Source of the DNA: Trametopsis cervina
Taxonomy: Eukaryota > Basidiomycota > Agaricomycetes > Polyporales > Irpicaceae
Length of the DNA: 64,000 nucleotides
NCBI GenBank assembly: GCA_022385755.1
Contig: MU278377.1
Span: 188,267-252,266 of the forward strand
Direction: 5' to 3'
Of this stretch, positions 45,422 through 57,370 are shown in pieces. Position 1 is the first letter of the stretch. Every line of letters begins with the position of its first letter. The notes beneath the pieces are model-generated. The model had not been told where the DNA came from. It worked only from the letters and a program-made list of their open reading frames with translations, and did no database searches. Both the position numbers and the translations under genes were made by a program.

Positions 45422-46269
45422 TTATTAGTTACGGTCGTTGTGTAGTCAATTCTACTCACAATAATGAAAGTCGAAGAATGCAAATACAAATACAGTACCT
45501 GCCAGATGGCCCAGAACACAAGTACAAGTAAGCGGCCGCGCTAAGCCATCATCCACCTCGTAGATGGAAAACTGGTACGCCCATGGGGATACAGCTGCGT
45601 AGTCTCAGGATCAAGGGGTGGGTCAGAACAGCCTCCTAACCCTCACGATTTTGTTTAATACCGCAGATGGGGCGCTCACTCTGATTGATAACGAAGCGCA
45701 GAAGCCGTTTTTTTCATGAGTGCGGAGACATACATATATCCGAGATTCGATAGCGGAGTCTCACAACACAACGTTAATACCCATATGCGATCATTTCGGG
45801 ATATATGGGGGAATAACCCGGATTGGTCGTAACACGGATTGGTCGTAGTCCTCGGTGGAGACGTTGTAAGGATGCGGCAGCGGGATGTTTGTATGGATGT
45901 GCCGTTACCAGAACAAATGCTGGGAGAACATCTCACGGCACCGCAACCAGGGGCGATCTTTTGACACATATCAGAGTAGATGCGCTGCTAGTAGCAAAGC
46001 TAAAGAAACAATGGGACATGCGTCCTATGGAACAAACCAAATATCACGTTGTCGTGATAGAAACGATGACAAAAATTCAGCTGCGCGGCTTGAATAAGCA
46101 GGTGCTGTGAAAGGTTCTTGATACATCGACCAGATAGCGGTCACAATATGCTCTTGCGGCAGCATCCAGATGGTTCCATCAGCCAAAGATCTCTTGCTTC
46201 GTGTTTAGCACATTCAGCTCAGGTAGCCTGTGCAGAGGTCAGAGATTATCGTCAGCACACACGGACTTC
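45422..46269. other. Gene-free spacer
   Basis: About 850 bp with short frames only. No recognisable gene, tRNA or repeat. Confidence 0.35.
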
Positions 46270-46701
46270 GAGGCAAGCGCCTGCCGAATACGGTATCGTG
46301 AGTTCGAAAGCACAGCCCTACGGGATCCTCTGGTGCCACGAAGAACAAGAGGGCGCCGCAATTAAGAACTTCGAATCCATGACAAAGCCGTACATGCCTG
46401 GAAGAATTTTGCTGATCTCGGGATGTTGCGAGATGGACAGATGATACGAGACAGCGGAAAACCGACGACCATGAAAACATCACACCCTTGCCACTGTGGA
46501 GCGGTTAGATTGCGGGAATACCTTTGTATAGAGGTTCACAAGGTACTCACTGAATTCCCGCAGTCTCGGCTGATGCTCGTGGTGGCTGGTTTTGGCGGTC
46601 TTTGTAAATCGAGACATGCCAGAGATCCGGAGGGTAGGGCGTTGTGGGAGAGAGAGCGCCTCGAATTAACGGTGACTTATCTGCGCATGTACGACATGTG
46701 A
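46270..46701 (+). pseudogene. Uncharacterised gene remnant, frame shifted
   Basis: The plus strand shows two adjoining coding-like blocks in different frames. The first reads 'YGIVSSKAQPYGILWCHEEQ' then 'EGAAIKNFESM'. From about 46385 the sense continues two positions out of phase as 'DKAVHAWKNFADLGMLRDGQ', 'MIRDSGKPTTM', 'CHCGAVRLREYLCIEVHKVL', 'EFPQSRLMLVVAGFGGLCKS' and 'DPEGRALWERERLELTVTYL', ending with TGA at 46699. No intron with correct phase joins them. Either a single frameshift has broken an older gene, or an unseen exon is used. The family is not recognised. Confidence 0.35.
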
Positions 46702-46937
46702 CAAGCCGACACCGAAGGATCTGAGTGTCACGTAATTAGAAGTAGAGTGGTGGCAGGCAGGCCGCTTTGTGTCTCCAGTCATTCATACGAACGGTGTTTG
46801 CGCAGCAGCTGAGAAGAAAGGCTGTGCATGCACAAGGATTAATAACATATGTATCACGTACAGAAGCAACAATGTATTTGCACCGCTTGCTGCGAGCAGA
46901 CGTCAACTGGCAGAAGACAGTCACCGATGCAAGGTTC

Positions 46938-48156
46938 TCATCGGCTTTGTGGTAATCCCGCTGTGTTCTCAAACCATCTGACCACAGCCGCAACTTTTCG
47001 AACGGTCGCGTCACTATTACCGAGCCGTAAATCTGGCCGAAACCGCTCGTCGTTCACACCGATGTCTCGATCGGGAGCCCGGGGCATTGTTCGATAGCAA
47101 ATAAGCATGGAAGAATTCAGTGCAGGAGAAGCGGTCAGAGAGAGAGTCGATTGAGTAGAGCTGGTAGCATCAGTTGCCGCTAGGAGATCTGTAGTACCAG
47201 TCAACATTATTGTCGGCTGTTTAAGGCGGAAATACAGAAACGCACTTTGCAGATACACGATGTCGCCCCTTTTTATGGCCGTCCCGGTTAGAGAGGTTCC
47301 ACCCCAATGTTCAGCGACTTCTCGCCACGCTGTTAATCTACAGACCTCGCCGTCTTCGTCCCCAATGATCATCTTCAAAAGGGACACTTCTTTTCCTGCA
47401 TCTGGACCTCTCTTGATTCGAATAGTGTCGGGGCCTTCTGTCTCTAGTACTGCAGCTAGCACGTTTACTTTCTGCTTCGAATCAGACGGTGATCCACCTG
47501 GCCCAAACTTGTGAGTGGCTCTGGGGCGTTTCCGCAAGAGGGCGAGGGAAGCGAGGGAGTGGAGGCTGAAGTGAAAGCTGGGGAAACGGGCAACGGAGGT
47601 GTCTGACGAGTTCTTATATGAGAGGGAGTATGAGTCCGTCTCTTGGCTTTCTGGCGTGTTCCCTAGCTGAGTCTCCGCGATACGAGAGCGGGTAAAACTG
47701 CCCGTAGGACGCAGGAAGGTGATCTCATGCCGATCAGCGGTGTGGCCTCCCCGCGAGTCATTAGGCAGTGTAGGAGGCCATGTAATAAGTGTAGAGTCCT
47801 GTTCTTTTCGCGGGCGACACTTCAACCAAAGAAGATATGGCAGGAGATATGGGAAGCAAACCTCTCACATGCTGGCCCGAAGGGTTGTAAGCCGCGATAT
47901 CTTCTTCAGGATCCTCAATACCCCCAAAGATAATGTTTTCATACAGACGGGATATTCGCCGACTTGCTTCCTCCAGCGTAGCTGGTGGTAAAGAGTATAT
48001 ACCGCTGCCCGATGATAGTGTTCGAGTACCCTGCGATGGGCCGCTGGTTTCGATGATACGCCATTTCCGTCCGTGGGGCTCTTCTTTATCGGATTTCAGA
48101 TAGTCACGTAAATCCTTCAGCGTCGGTGCGCCTACAAACACTTGGTATCGAGGCAT
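46938..48156 (-). CDS. OB-fold protein, shieldin-subunit-2-like
   Basis: Model: complement(join(46938..47819, 47869..48156)), 389 residues, one 49-nt phase-0 intron. The N-terminus is 'MPRYQVFVGAPTLKDLRDYL', followed by a variable Ser/Thr-rich linker. From about residue 175 a beta-barrel-like block appears: 'KQKVNVLAAVLETEGPDTIR', 'GPDAGKEVSLLKMIIGDEDG', 'EVCRLTAWREVAEHWGG' and 'AIKRGDIVYLQSAFLYF'. This is the pattern of a single-strand-DNA-binding OB fold ('...CRLTAWREVAE...GDIVYL' as in RPA-type barrels). I recall basidiomycete proteins of this type being labelled as having the first OB fold of shieldin subunit 2, a DNA double-strand-break end-protection factor. That label is from memory and unproven here. 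The C-terminus 'DATVRKVAAVVRWFENTAGL' is helical. Confidence 0.65.
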
Positions 48157-48567
48157 TGGTACGAAAGACGTGGCCAGCGCATTTGAAATATCCAAATCTG
48201 GCTAGAGGTAGATGACCGTTGCAGCGCTACATGCGTGACTTCATCGGTGACACTTTAGTGACAGACGTCACATCAATACAGCTGGATGACGGCAGACGTC
48301 TCTGTTCGAGAGCTGCAGACTACCACGAAGCAACGACTCTTGATGACCAGATAGCTTTCTGCGTTACCGTTTGCTCGTTAGGAGACTAGTGCGCGGGCAC
48401 CTTCCGCATATACGAATCCACGAAAGGTGCGTCAGACTTGGCAGGTGTGCATGCAACGCGCATGTTGAGAGCACCTTAACGTCCTTGCATTCTAGTGTAA
48501 AAAGCGATCGATTTCGCGCCCCAAACATATCAGTGTGGGCGTGGGACGTTACTATTGAAAACCCAAC
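48157..48567. promoter_or_regulatory. Divergent promoter region
   Basis: 411 bp between the starts of the OB-fold gene (leftward) and the ArAE/FUSC transporter gene (rightward). Both promoters must lie here. Individual sites cannot be assigned. Confidence 0.45.
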
Positions 48568-51500
48568 ATGGATGGACGACATACCAGCCCCCCTAGTACG
48601 CCCTCCCCCGGCTCTCAATCTGTGAGCATACCCATACCTCAATATTTGAGGGAGGTCGGAGAGTCGTCAGACGACTCTCCGTTCCGCGAGATTGTAGGAT
48701 CTCCGGAAGCCGTACGTAGCCTTCCCAATCATGGTCAACAAGTTGCAGACTACTTCCCCTCTCGGCCTGCGACCATCTCAATCCGGGAGTCAGCGCAACC
48801 ACGCACTACTCGTCCATCCTTGTTTCGAAACGCGACCTCTTCTTTCACCTCCCAAACGAGAGGACAAGCATCTTCAAGTGGCGGAGCCACCGGGCTAAGT
48901 TCTTCGCGGTCGGCTCAGCTCTCTGGGGACAGGTGGCGTCGGGAAGGAGGCGAATGGACGGTATTTGGAGAACTCATGGATTCTAGTCCCCATGAACATG
49001 ATGGCAAGACCGCACGCTCAGCCACAACTAGACTGCGATCCGGTAGCCTCAAAGATTTTCTTGGTAGCCGTCCTTCCGCAGTTGCTGGTCGATATTCAAC
49101 TGTCAATCGCCCCGCAGCCTCATTTGCAAACTATGAGCTGCGTGCCTCAAGCCATAGCGTGTCCACCGAAGATGGTGGAGCGGAGAGTACGATCCGCGCG
49201 TCCGACACTATCTCTGAGTCTTCAGAGCACCCTACAGGAGAAGAAAGCGCGCCGTCAGGGATACAAGAGTCTAGACCGGCGAAACGTTCATGGTTGCCAA
49301 AGATTTCTCTCTCCCCGCTACACCGTAACATATTGAAATGCTGCATCGCATACTTCATTGGCTCTCTTTTCACATACTCTTCCTTTTTGTCAGGATTCAT
49401 CGCTGACATCAAGGGTGGAGATCCTGGAGAGCGGGTGCCGTCTCCCTCCGGCCATATGGTCGCCACTGTGTACGTGTTGACATAATGTCACTCTACGTTG
49501 CACTCACAATTCACTACGTAGAGCGGTCTATTTCAATCCTGCAAAAACTATTGGCGGGATGTTTGAGGCCGACATATACTGCCTTATTGGCCTTTTATAC
49601 GCCGCCTTTATATCTTTGGGTAGTGTGTCCATGTACTGGTTCTTCGAAGTAAGGGCGGGATGGGAATGGTTAGCTGACTGCCTCGTCATTCTATGGATCG
49701 GACTCGGTATGTCTGGCATGGCATATATGAAGATGTGGATGGCCAAGCCCACCTTCAACACTGGTACGTATGCACCGTGCATTTCGTTCGTGTCGTTGAT
49801 ACTGACGGTCTATTCTGAAGCTTGCAGTATGACTTCGATCATACTTTTCGTTGTGTGAGATCACACCACTATTATACCCTTTGCTCACTGATGATTATTG
49901 ATTAGAGTGGTGAAGGAAGGAGGATGGGAGACGCTCCTGGAGGTTTCGCTCATCGTTCTTGTCGGCGCTCTTGTGTCAAACTTTGTCTGCGCAATCTTCT
50001 GGCCGCAACGCGCAACACGTAATCTCCACACCACGATGTTGCAGACATTGGATTCTTTTGCCACGCTTGTCACCATGATTACAGAGACATTCCTACTCGA
50101 GGAGCCACTACAGTTAGTCAGCCAGGACAAGCTAGACAAAGCAACGAAGGACCACCAGTCAAGTTTCACGAAACTCAAGAAAGATCTAGGCGAGGCTCAG
50201 AGCGAACGCCTCGTTGGTGGCCCAGGAAAACCAATTCTGTCTACTTCCGCCCTCGGTTTGCTTGATAGGTCTTCGACTCAATCGCAAGATTTAGGGAGAG
50301 CTTATGAAGATGCGGTTGGCAGTCTCAACAGACTTGGACAACATCTGAACGGGCTGCGGAGTGGGATCAGCGTGCAATACGAACTCGTGAAGGCTGGACG
50401 GGACGGCAAATTGCATCTCAGAAGTCAATCGAAGCGGAATACTGGCAGTTTCGCTACCTCACCGGAAACTAAAAGTGTCATACTCGACCCCGCCGATCCC
50501 GAAAATGAAGAAAGAGCTCTCCTACAAGAGGCTGCTGACGCTTTTGGCGATTTGGTCGAGGACCTGGGACCGCCACTTAAAGCGCTATCGGTGACTACCT
50601 CAATTTGAATGTGAAGTCTTGTACACGGACTGACGAGTGCTGAGTCTACAGCTTGCTTGTAGTGGAACGTTGACACGTCTACGAGAAGTTTTTAGCGGAC
50701 CTGGTTTGGCTACGGGGAGTGAAATTAACAAGCTCGACCACGAGGAATTCGAACATTTATCCGAGACACTCGAACGTGCGCTATTCACATTCGACAGCAC
50801 GTCGAATCATGCTGTGGTGAGGCTGTATCGTCGAGGCACTGGGACTCCAGGCCTGTCTCGCAGATCCACATCAATGCTATCAGTCCCAGATGATAATTCA
50901 GTCCTAATGGGAGATGATAGTGAGAACATCTTTTTGGTCTATTTGTATGTCTATTTGTATCACTCTGGGTTGTGTGCTGAACGCAATCATCTGATGGTTT
51001 CGGTAGCTTCTTCTTCACAGTGCAAGAGTTCGCGAAAGAGCTTGTCTCGCTGGTTGATGCAATGAGGCGTATATGCAATATACAGCAGGCGAATGCCAGG
51101 TCCTGGCGAAGGTTCTTTACTGTGCCGTGGAGGTTTCTGAGAACAAAAGTCCTCCGCAGTGGGCGATCCGCAGGTACACGAGGCCATGACAAGTCAGGCT
51201 TGCGGAGGAGATTTTGTACGTACCATCTATCGTCTATTATACAGCCTCTTCTGCGCAGGCTGATTCTCTTTACAAAGCCACCTTCTTTTCATCTCCGTCC
51301 AATAGAGCCCCCACATTTCCAAAGATCAAGCCACATGCTCCGAACACCATGCAGACTCCAGCGCGAGAGGAACTGTCATTCAGTCAAAGAGTCGGGCAGA
51401 CGGTCTGGTCCATCGGCGCAAGGCTTAGAGAAAACGATAGCAAGTTTGCAATCAAGGCAGGCATGGCTACAGCAATGCTAGCAGCGCCTGCTTTCTTTGA

Positions 51501-53175
51501 TGCGACACGACCTGTATTCACAGAGTACAGGGGAGAATGGGCGTTGATATCCGTGAGTGCTTAGCAGAGTCAACTATTCTTGGCGCAGCTGAACACTTGT
51601 TGAACAAAGTTCTTTGTTGTGATATCTCCTACAATTGGAGCAGTAAGTGGGTTCTGTCAATGCCGCAGCGTCAGTTGCTGATTAGGAGCGCAGACAAACT
51701 TCTTGGGCTTACATCGCGTGTTTGGTACAATGTACGTGCCTTCTTTGGCGCCTCTGAGCTGCGAACTAAACCCCCCGTAGCTTGGGAGCCGCAACAGCCG
51801 TGGTGGTTTGGACAGCATTCCCGGAGAATCCATACGTACTGTCGATTTTCGGATTCTTCTTCTCCATCCCGTGCTTCTACTACATTGTTGCACGACCTGA
51901 ACTGGCATCATCTGCGCGTTTTGTACTCCTCACGCACAACTTGACCTGCCTATACTGGTATGTAAACGCTGTCCTGTCCCGGGTATTGCGGTGTTATTGA
52001 TCCCGTCATTCCGCAGCTATAATCTTCGCCAAATTGACATATCTGTGGTTGATATCGCACTCCATCGCGCAGCAGCTGTCATAGTGGGCGTTGTGTGGGC
52101 TGCTATTGTATCCAGATTTTGGTGGCCGATTGAAGCTAGACGGGAGCTAGGAAAGGCGCTGGGAGAGTAAGTCTCATGAAGTCCAAGTGAACTGGCCGTA
52201 ACATGCTGACATTAACAAGCTTCTGTCTTAACATCGGTTGGCTATATACGCGCTTGGTTGCCTTCAATTCATGGGAGAACAACACAGGGCCATCAATTGG
52301 CAGCGTAGAACAATCACCGATGACCTCCGCCCCGACTGAGCACACAGCCTTGTTAAACTCTCAGGATCATCTGAACGAATCGATTGTTGAGTTTATGGCC
52401 ATGTTTGTCCCCCGCATGCTCCAAACACAGCGAGGAACTGACAGATATAATTAAATAGGGAACTGCATTTGCAAATTAAGCTGATCGAACTACAAGGCCT
52501 TCTTGCTCAGACCCAGCATGAGCCGCGTCTGAAGGGCCCATTTCCTATCAAGTTATATCGATCAATGTTGACCAGTCTGCAGACAATCCTTGACAAGCTA
52601 CACAGCATGCGTTGTGTAACTTCCCGTGAAGAGTGGTACGTGATGAAATACACAATAAAGGCGAGCATTGCCTGACATTAGCTATTCCTCGCTACAGGCA
52701 TACTGTAAGTATTAGCAGCTACTCACGTGTTTCAAAATCTTGACGTTGTCGCAGACTGTCAGGCGTGACTTCATTGTGCCTACCAATAGGCACCGACGCG
52801 AAATGGTTGGGAACGTCATTCTCTACTTCTCTGTTCTTTCAGCAGCCTTCAAACTGAAATCGCCCCTTCCGCCTTACTTGCCGCCAGCTGAAAATGCAAG
52901 GCAGCGCCTTGTAAGCATACTCGTTTGCTTATCCCTCAGCTCGCCCACTAAATTGTATGTAGGTGGACGCAATCCGAGAGCTCGAGGTCGTCAAGAGCCG
53001 CGATGTGAAGGGCTCACGGCAACTATTGTTCTTCGCTTACGCTCTAACCATGCGTGGTGTGATACACGAACTAGATTATCTTGGTAGGACGTTACAGGAT
53101 ACGTTCGGTGTTATCGGGGACAGCACCAATGCGTTCGAAGCCTTGTTCATAGACACTGCCCATGAGACCGTGTAG
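48568..53175 (+). CDS. Large membrane transporter of the ArAE / fusaric-acid-resistance type (BRE4-like)
   Basis: Model: join(48568..49469, 49522..49763, 49821..49854, 49906..50590, 50652..50944, 51007..51215, 51278..51552, 51610..51642, 51694..51731, 51781..51957, 52017..52166, 52220..52402, 52459..52635, 52698..52704, 52755..52910, 52963..53175), 1257 residues, every phase matching. A Ser-rich cytoplasmic N-terminus (1-260) is followed by two membrane halves. The first has 'NILKCCIAYFIGSLFTYSSF', 'LIGLLYAAFISLGSVSMYWF' and 'LLEVSLIVLVGALVSNFVCA'. The second has 'FAIKAGMATAMLAAPAFFDA', 'FFVVISPTIGATNFLGLHRV' and 'LGAATAVVVWTAFPENPYVL'. A long charged loop separates them, as in fungal ArAE_2/DUF2421 proteins related to yeast Bre4. 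The likely role is export of aromatic or amphipathic compounds at the plasma membrane or vacuole. One exon is only 7 nt. Confidence 0.87.
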
Positions 53176-53937
53176 TATGGCTCATCAATCTCTTAGATAT
53201 TCAATATACCCATTATTGTCATGTCGATTCGTTCAATCTTATATATTGGAACATCCCGTGCGGAGAATCACACCAGAAGCTCAAAGATATCTTGTGTGCA
53301 TATCGTTTTCTTGCATCTGCTCATTTTATTTCTTGCCGTGTCATCCGATGGATCGTATATGGGGTCAAAACTCCTCACCTATCCCTGGTCGATGACTACA
53401 AAGGAGGCACATCACAACGCTGCTGCAACAAATAGCTCGGTACTACTCACGCTGCCTTTTGTCGAATGTATGATCTACAATTGGCTGTCTTTACGCCACA
53501 GCTCCCCGTGATCGTGGTTGGACCAAACACACATGAAGCGAGAGCCCGTGTTCACCTTGTGAGCGCGGTGTGGACCGCTGCAAGTACTAGTACGTGTTGT
53601 GCTTCTTCTCTATTCCATTAACTTGCTCCTATGTGACCACTGCCGCAATACATTAGCAGCATATTATGAGTGCTCATGTACATTCTCTACTGAGGCATTC
53701 ACTGAACTGGTTGAGGGAAATGCACGAATAGAGTGATGCCGTGAATGTTTCAGATGGAGACGTACGTTCATGAAAGCGTGAAGTCCTTCCGTTGTCCAGT
53801 GGCCGAAACAGAATAGCCGTCACGAGCCAAGATCCTTTCCAATACGTTGCAGACGGTCAATCTTATGGGACTGAGCAGACATTGGTCCAAGAGAATATCA
53901 TCATCGCATGAATACAAGATTTTACAATACAGCACAG
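53176..53937. other. Convergent intergenic region
   Basis: 762 bp between the stops of the transporter and API5 genes. Only short frames; presumed 3' UTRs. Confidence 0.4.
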
Positions 53938-56365
53938 TTACGTTTTATTGCTTCGTCTTCTACCGCGTGTCCTATTCCCATCACCATCACTGCTGACAAG
54001 CCTGTTCAGCAACGATGCCACAGGCTTGTCACTGGCTGGCGGAGGGTGGGACGTCTTTGACGCAGCCCCTTTGATGCTCCAGCCCCCTGGGGGCGGGGTT
54101 GCGCTACCACCTGACTTTGCAGGGAGGGTATTTGGCCGTTTGTTCACGAAACGATCTGAGTCTGCAGAACGTTTTGCAGGTATGGTGGTAGTTGAAGACG
54201 TATTCTGGCTCTCTCCAGCCAAGGCCAGGCGACTAAGTAACGACGGAACAGATCCCTCCGCAGCGAGTTTCTTACGGCCTGAAGAAGCTTCTGGTGTTCC
54301 ACGAGAACTTGAAGCTGGGGTGGAGATCGGGGTATTTCGCCTTGACTGTGGTGTTGCTCGCTGGTCTTGTCGCGCGGGACGCTTGACGTTTGACACTCCA
54401 GGGTCTGCTTGACGTCTTCCAGCTTCTTTCAGCCCAAACTGTACACTCGGAGGCGCATTTCGCGCTTGCGCTGGGCGTTCTGTCGCCGGTTCGTTGAATT
54501 TACGTTTGATATGTACGGGCCCTCCGTTCGCCCTGCGTTGATCGTTCGACATACCTTGTCTACTTGACGCTGAGATTGGCGCATTGGACGTTTCAAGTAA
54601 GGACTGCGCAAACAGAGAAGGGACAATCGTCGGACACGAGTTGCGAAAAGAGAGGACTGTCCAGTGCGAACCAAGGTCAGGTCTTGGACTTGTTCCAGAC
54701 TTTTCTTTCCTTCAGCGTCCACAACGTCCTTCTCCTGGTCCGCCTGACTTTGAACATTTTGCAAGAGGGAAGCCAGTTTCTGAGGAACTTTCCATCTCGT
54801 CTTGCTTGCATGCTACAAGCTTTATGAGTAATAATAAAGACCGATATGTCAGCTGGACATACTTCTTTGCAGGCACTCAGTAGAGCCCGGCAAGCATTCC
54901 ACGGTCTCTTCTGCTCCTCGGGCATGTTGACGAAAGACTGTGACGCGTGCACAATAAGTGGAGTCAAGGATATGACTCATCAGAGGAACTCACAGAGAAA
55001 AGTGGCACGGATGCGGCTGCGATGCTCGACTGTATAGCAGACAAGGTTTCGGTATCAAGCTCCCCGTCTTCTAAAAATCCATATGTGCCAAGATTATTAA
55101 ACACAAACAATCGGAATTCTTCTTCGTGCTGTTGTAACACGGACTCCAAGATTTTGTTTGGACACCAGAACTGTAGTATGGGCGCAGGGCTTGTCAGTCT
55201 TTTCTCCACGCTTATAAAGTAGGCAAGCGCCATAAAATGCTGCGTTTGTTTCAGGGGTACGCCGTGGCGCGCTTGCGCTTCTGCCCATTCACGCCTGTAG
55301 CATGCTTCGGCCTCGTCAACCAGAGCCTGCACCAATGCTAATGAGCGAGCTGATCCTGGAGTGTACGCAGGTAGCGACACTATGATATCTTTGATTAATA
55401 TCTCAATGTCGGATGGATTCATCCTAGAGATCGACTGGAGGCACCATTCAGTGGGATGGCCTTGTCAAAGTACAAGCACATACATTCAAGACCCTGTTGA
55501 CCAGAGCGGTGTCCGGACCTGAGTCAGACTTGTCCGCATGGCGAATTATGCCTCGTTTCGCCCGTCCCCTCATGAACTCGATCACAAGCGACCTGAGGCG
55601 GTCCCGCACAGTTTGATCCTCCTCATCGAGGGGTTCTTCAGGGGGGACTATCTGGTCACACAGCACGTTCAATGTTACAGTCGGATCCTTGTCGAGGTGC
55701 ATAAGCAGCTGGCCTTCCACGACGCCGACTTCTGTGGGTTCATCTATCCATATCGTTAGTCAGCGACATGGCTGCATGGTGCAAGAGGTCCAATGATGGG
55801 CCGGTGGCGACCCAAAACAGCATGCCTCGCAGAAGCCACGTCTCCGGTGGAGGTTTCATGGTGAAGACAAAGAAGGATGACTGACCGCTCTGCAGTAATT
55901 GCACCAGAACATCCGCATTTCTCTTCACGTATTTTGGTAGGTGAGACGAGACCTGCGTGATCGCGCGATATCCCTCAATTCGCACCTACAGCGATACTTC
56001 AGTGGCCTGTGCACTATAAAGACTGGATGTAGCACACACCACAGGGTCCTGGTCCTCGCAGAGATCATAAACTGCGTTGATAGCATCATCTTCGAGGTCC
56101 TCAAAAGACTTGATGTATGCTGTAATGTTGCGGGCCACCACAATCTTCACGCTTGAATACGGACATGTAACCAGCTCAATGAGACGCTTCAACAACTCCC
56201 GCTCCTGTTCACAAGAAATCGCGTGGGTTGCATTCCTCCTGACTTCGGAGGAACCGGGAAACGCACCTGAGAAATTGCCTTCTCGGACCCCCGCAAAGCC
56301 GTCCTAATCGAACGTATTCGGAGCGTGAGGTCCTTGGTAATAGCCTCTTCGTCTTCTGTAGCCAT
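53938..56365 (-). CDS. API5: API5 (apoptosis inhibitor 5 / AAC-11) homologue
   Basis: Model: complement(join(53938..54603, 54672..54812, 54863..54937, 54994..55434, 55484..55743, 55886..55985, 56040..56204, 56267..56365)), 648 residues. The N-terminal 400 residues are the HEAT/ARM-like helical repeat domain of API5: 'QERELLKRLIELVTCPYSSV', 'KSFEDLEDDAINAVYDLCED', 'RIEGYRAITQVSSHLPKYVK' and 'GVVEGQLLMHLDKDPTVTLN', with 'RLRSLVIEFMRGRAKRGI' further on. API5 is a nuclear protein linked to mRNA export and cell survival in animals. The last exon (428-648) is a basic, disordered tail with two SLLxRL motifs ('PSLLSRLA' and 'ASLLNRLV') and an Arg-rich end. Intron 55744..55885 is long (142 nt). The intron 54604..54671 uses a less typical donor (GTTCGC), so that junction is less certain. 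Confidence 0.8.
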
Positions 56366-56739
56366 GGGTTCAGACGTAAAGAAAACGTGTGAGGCCAGAG
56401 TTTGCAGTGTGGATTGGAAGAGAAGTCAGAGGTTTCGGTTGCGCTTCAGCCTTGAACACCGTTCGGCACTTTCCGTGGCATCCACTTTCTGGCTTTCTGT
56501 AAGTAGCAGTAACATAAGTCCAAGTGATAATTCACCTATTACTCCTCTTTCTCATGTTTATTCCGGGTTCCATGGTGCATCGACACCCGACGCTGCGTGA
56601 GATACTCATGGAACGGCGAACACACGACACGACGTCTTCATACGTGGCCACAGGGATATCAGTGGCTATATATGCAAATGGTGGAAGAACGCGCCCTGCA
56701 TAGCACCTTAACACCCATCGGTCTTTGCCGACAGTAATC
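56366..56739. promoter_or_regulatory. Divergent promoter region
   Basis: 374 bp between the API5 start (leftward) and the MAPR gene start (rightward). It must contain both promoters. A tatata-type A/T stretch lies near 56663-56672. Confidence 0.45.
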
Positions 56740-57370
56740 ATGAACTCAGTGGCCATCGTCGTCGCGCTGCTCCTTGCTGTTCCTGCTGTTCTTCTCTATC
56801 GCCGCATATTCGTAGCTGGAAACGTTCCCAGCTCTGCTACAGAGAATACACAGGACGAGAAACCGAAAGAGGAAAAGCAGAAGACGATCATGCAGGCCGC
56901 GAGAACCGACCTTGCTCCTCCGAAAGATGACCCCTTCACGCAAGAGCAGCTGAAGGAGTTCGACGGCTCAGACTCGTCAAAGCCAATCTACGTCGCAATC
57001 AAAGGTGCGCAGCAGAGTAATCCTCTTAGCTCTGCTTTATTTTGATATCCGCATATAGGCACCATCTTCGACGTATCCCACAAACGCGAAACCTACGGAC
57101 CGGGCGGTTCCTACAACCTCTTCGCGGGCAAGGACGCCTCGAAAGCACTGGGAATGTCTAGCTTGAAGCAGGAGCACGCGTCACCGGACTACAGTGAGCT
57201 GCCGGAGGCGGAGATGAAGGTGCTTAATGACTGGCACGCGTTCTTCCTGTGCGTATTTCGAACCTGTTGCGGTATGAACGCCGTCTCACGCCGCTCCACA
57301 TGCATATAGGAAACGCTACAATGTTGTAGGGAAGGTCACGGACCTTCCTCCTGCCGTTGCAAACCTGTAA
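56740..57370 (+). CDS. Membrane-associated progesterone receptor / Dap1-type haem-binding protein
   Basis: Model: join(56740..57004, 57059..57248, 57310..57370), 171 residues. A single N-terminal membrane anchor (about residues 5-25, 'AIVVALLLAVPAVLLYR') is followed by a cytochrome-b5-like MAPR domain. The domain contains 'FTQEQLKEFDGSDSSKPIYV', 'IKGTIFDVSHKRETYGPGGS', 'YNLFAGKDASKALGM', 'LNDWHAFFLKRYNVVGKVTD' and 'L'. The conserved Tyr residues around 'YGPGGSYNLFAG' are those that coordinate haem in this family. Yeast Dap1 supports the P450 Erg11 in sterol synthesis at the ER, and the same role is likely here. Length is normal and no residue appears lost. Confidence 0.92.
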
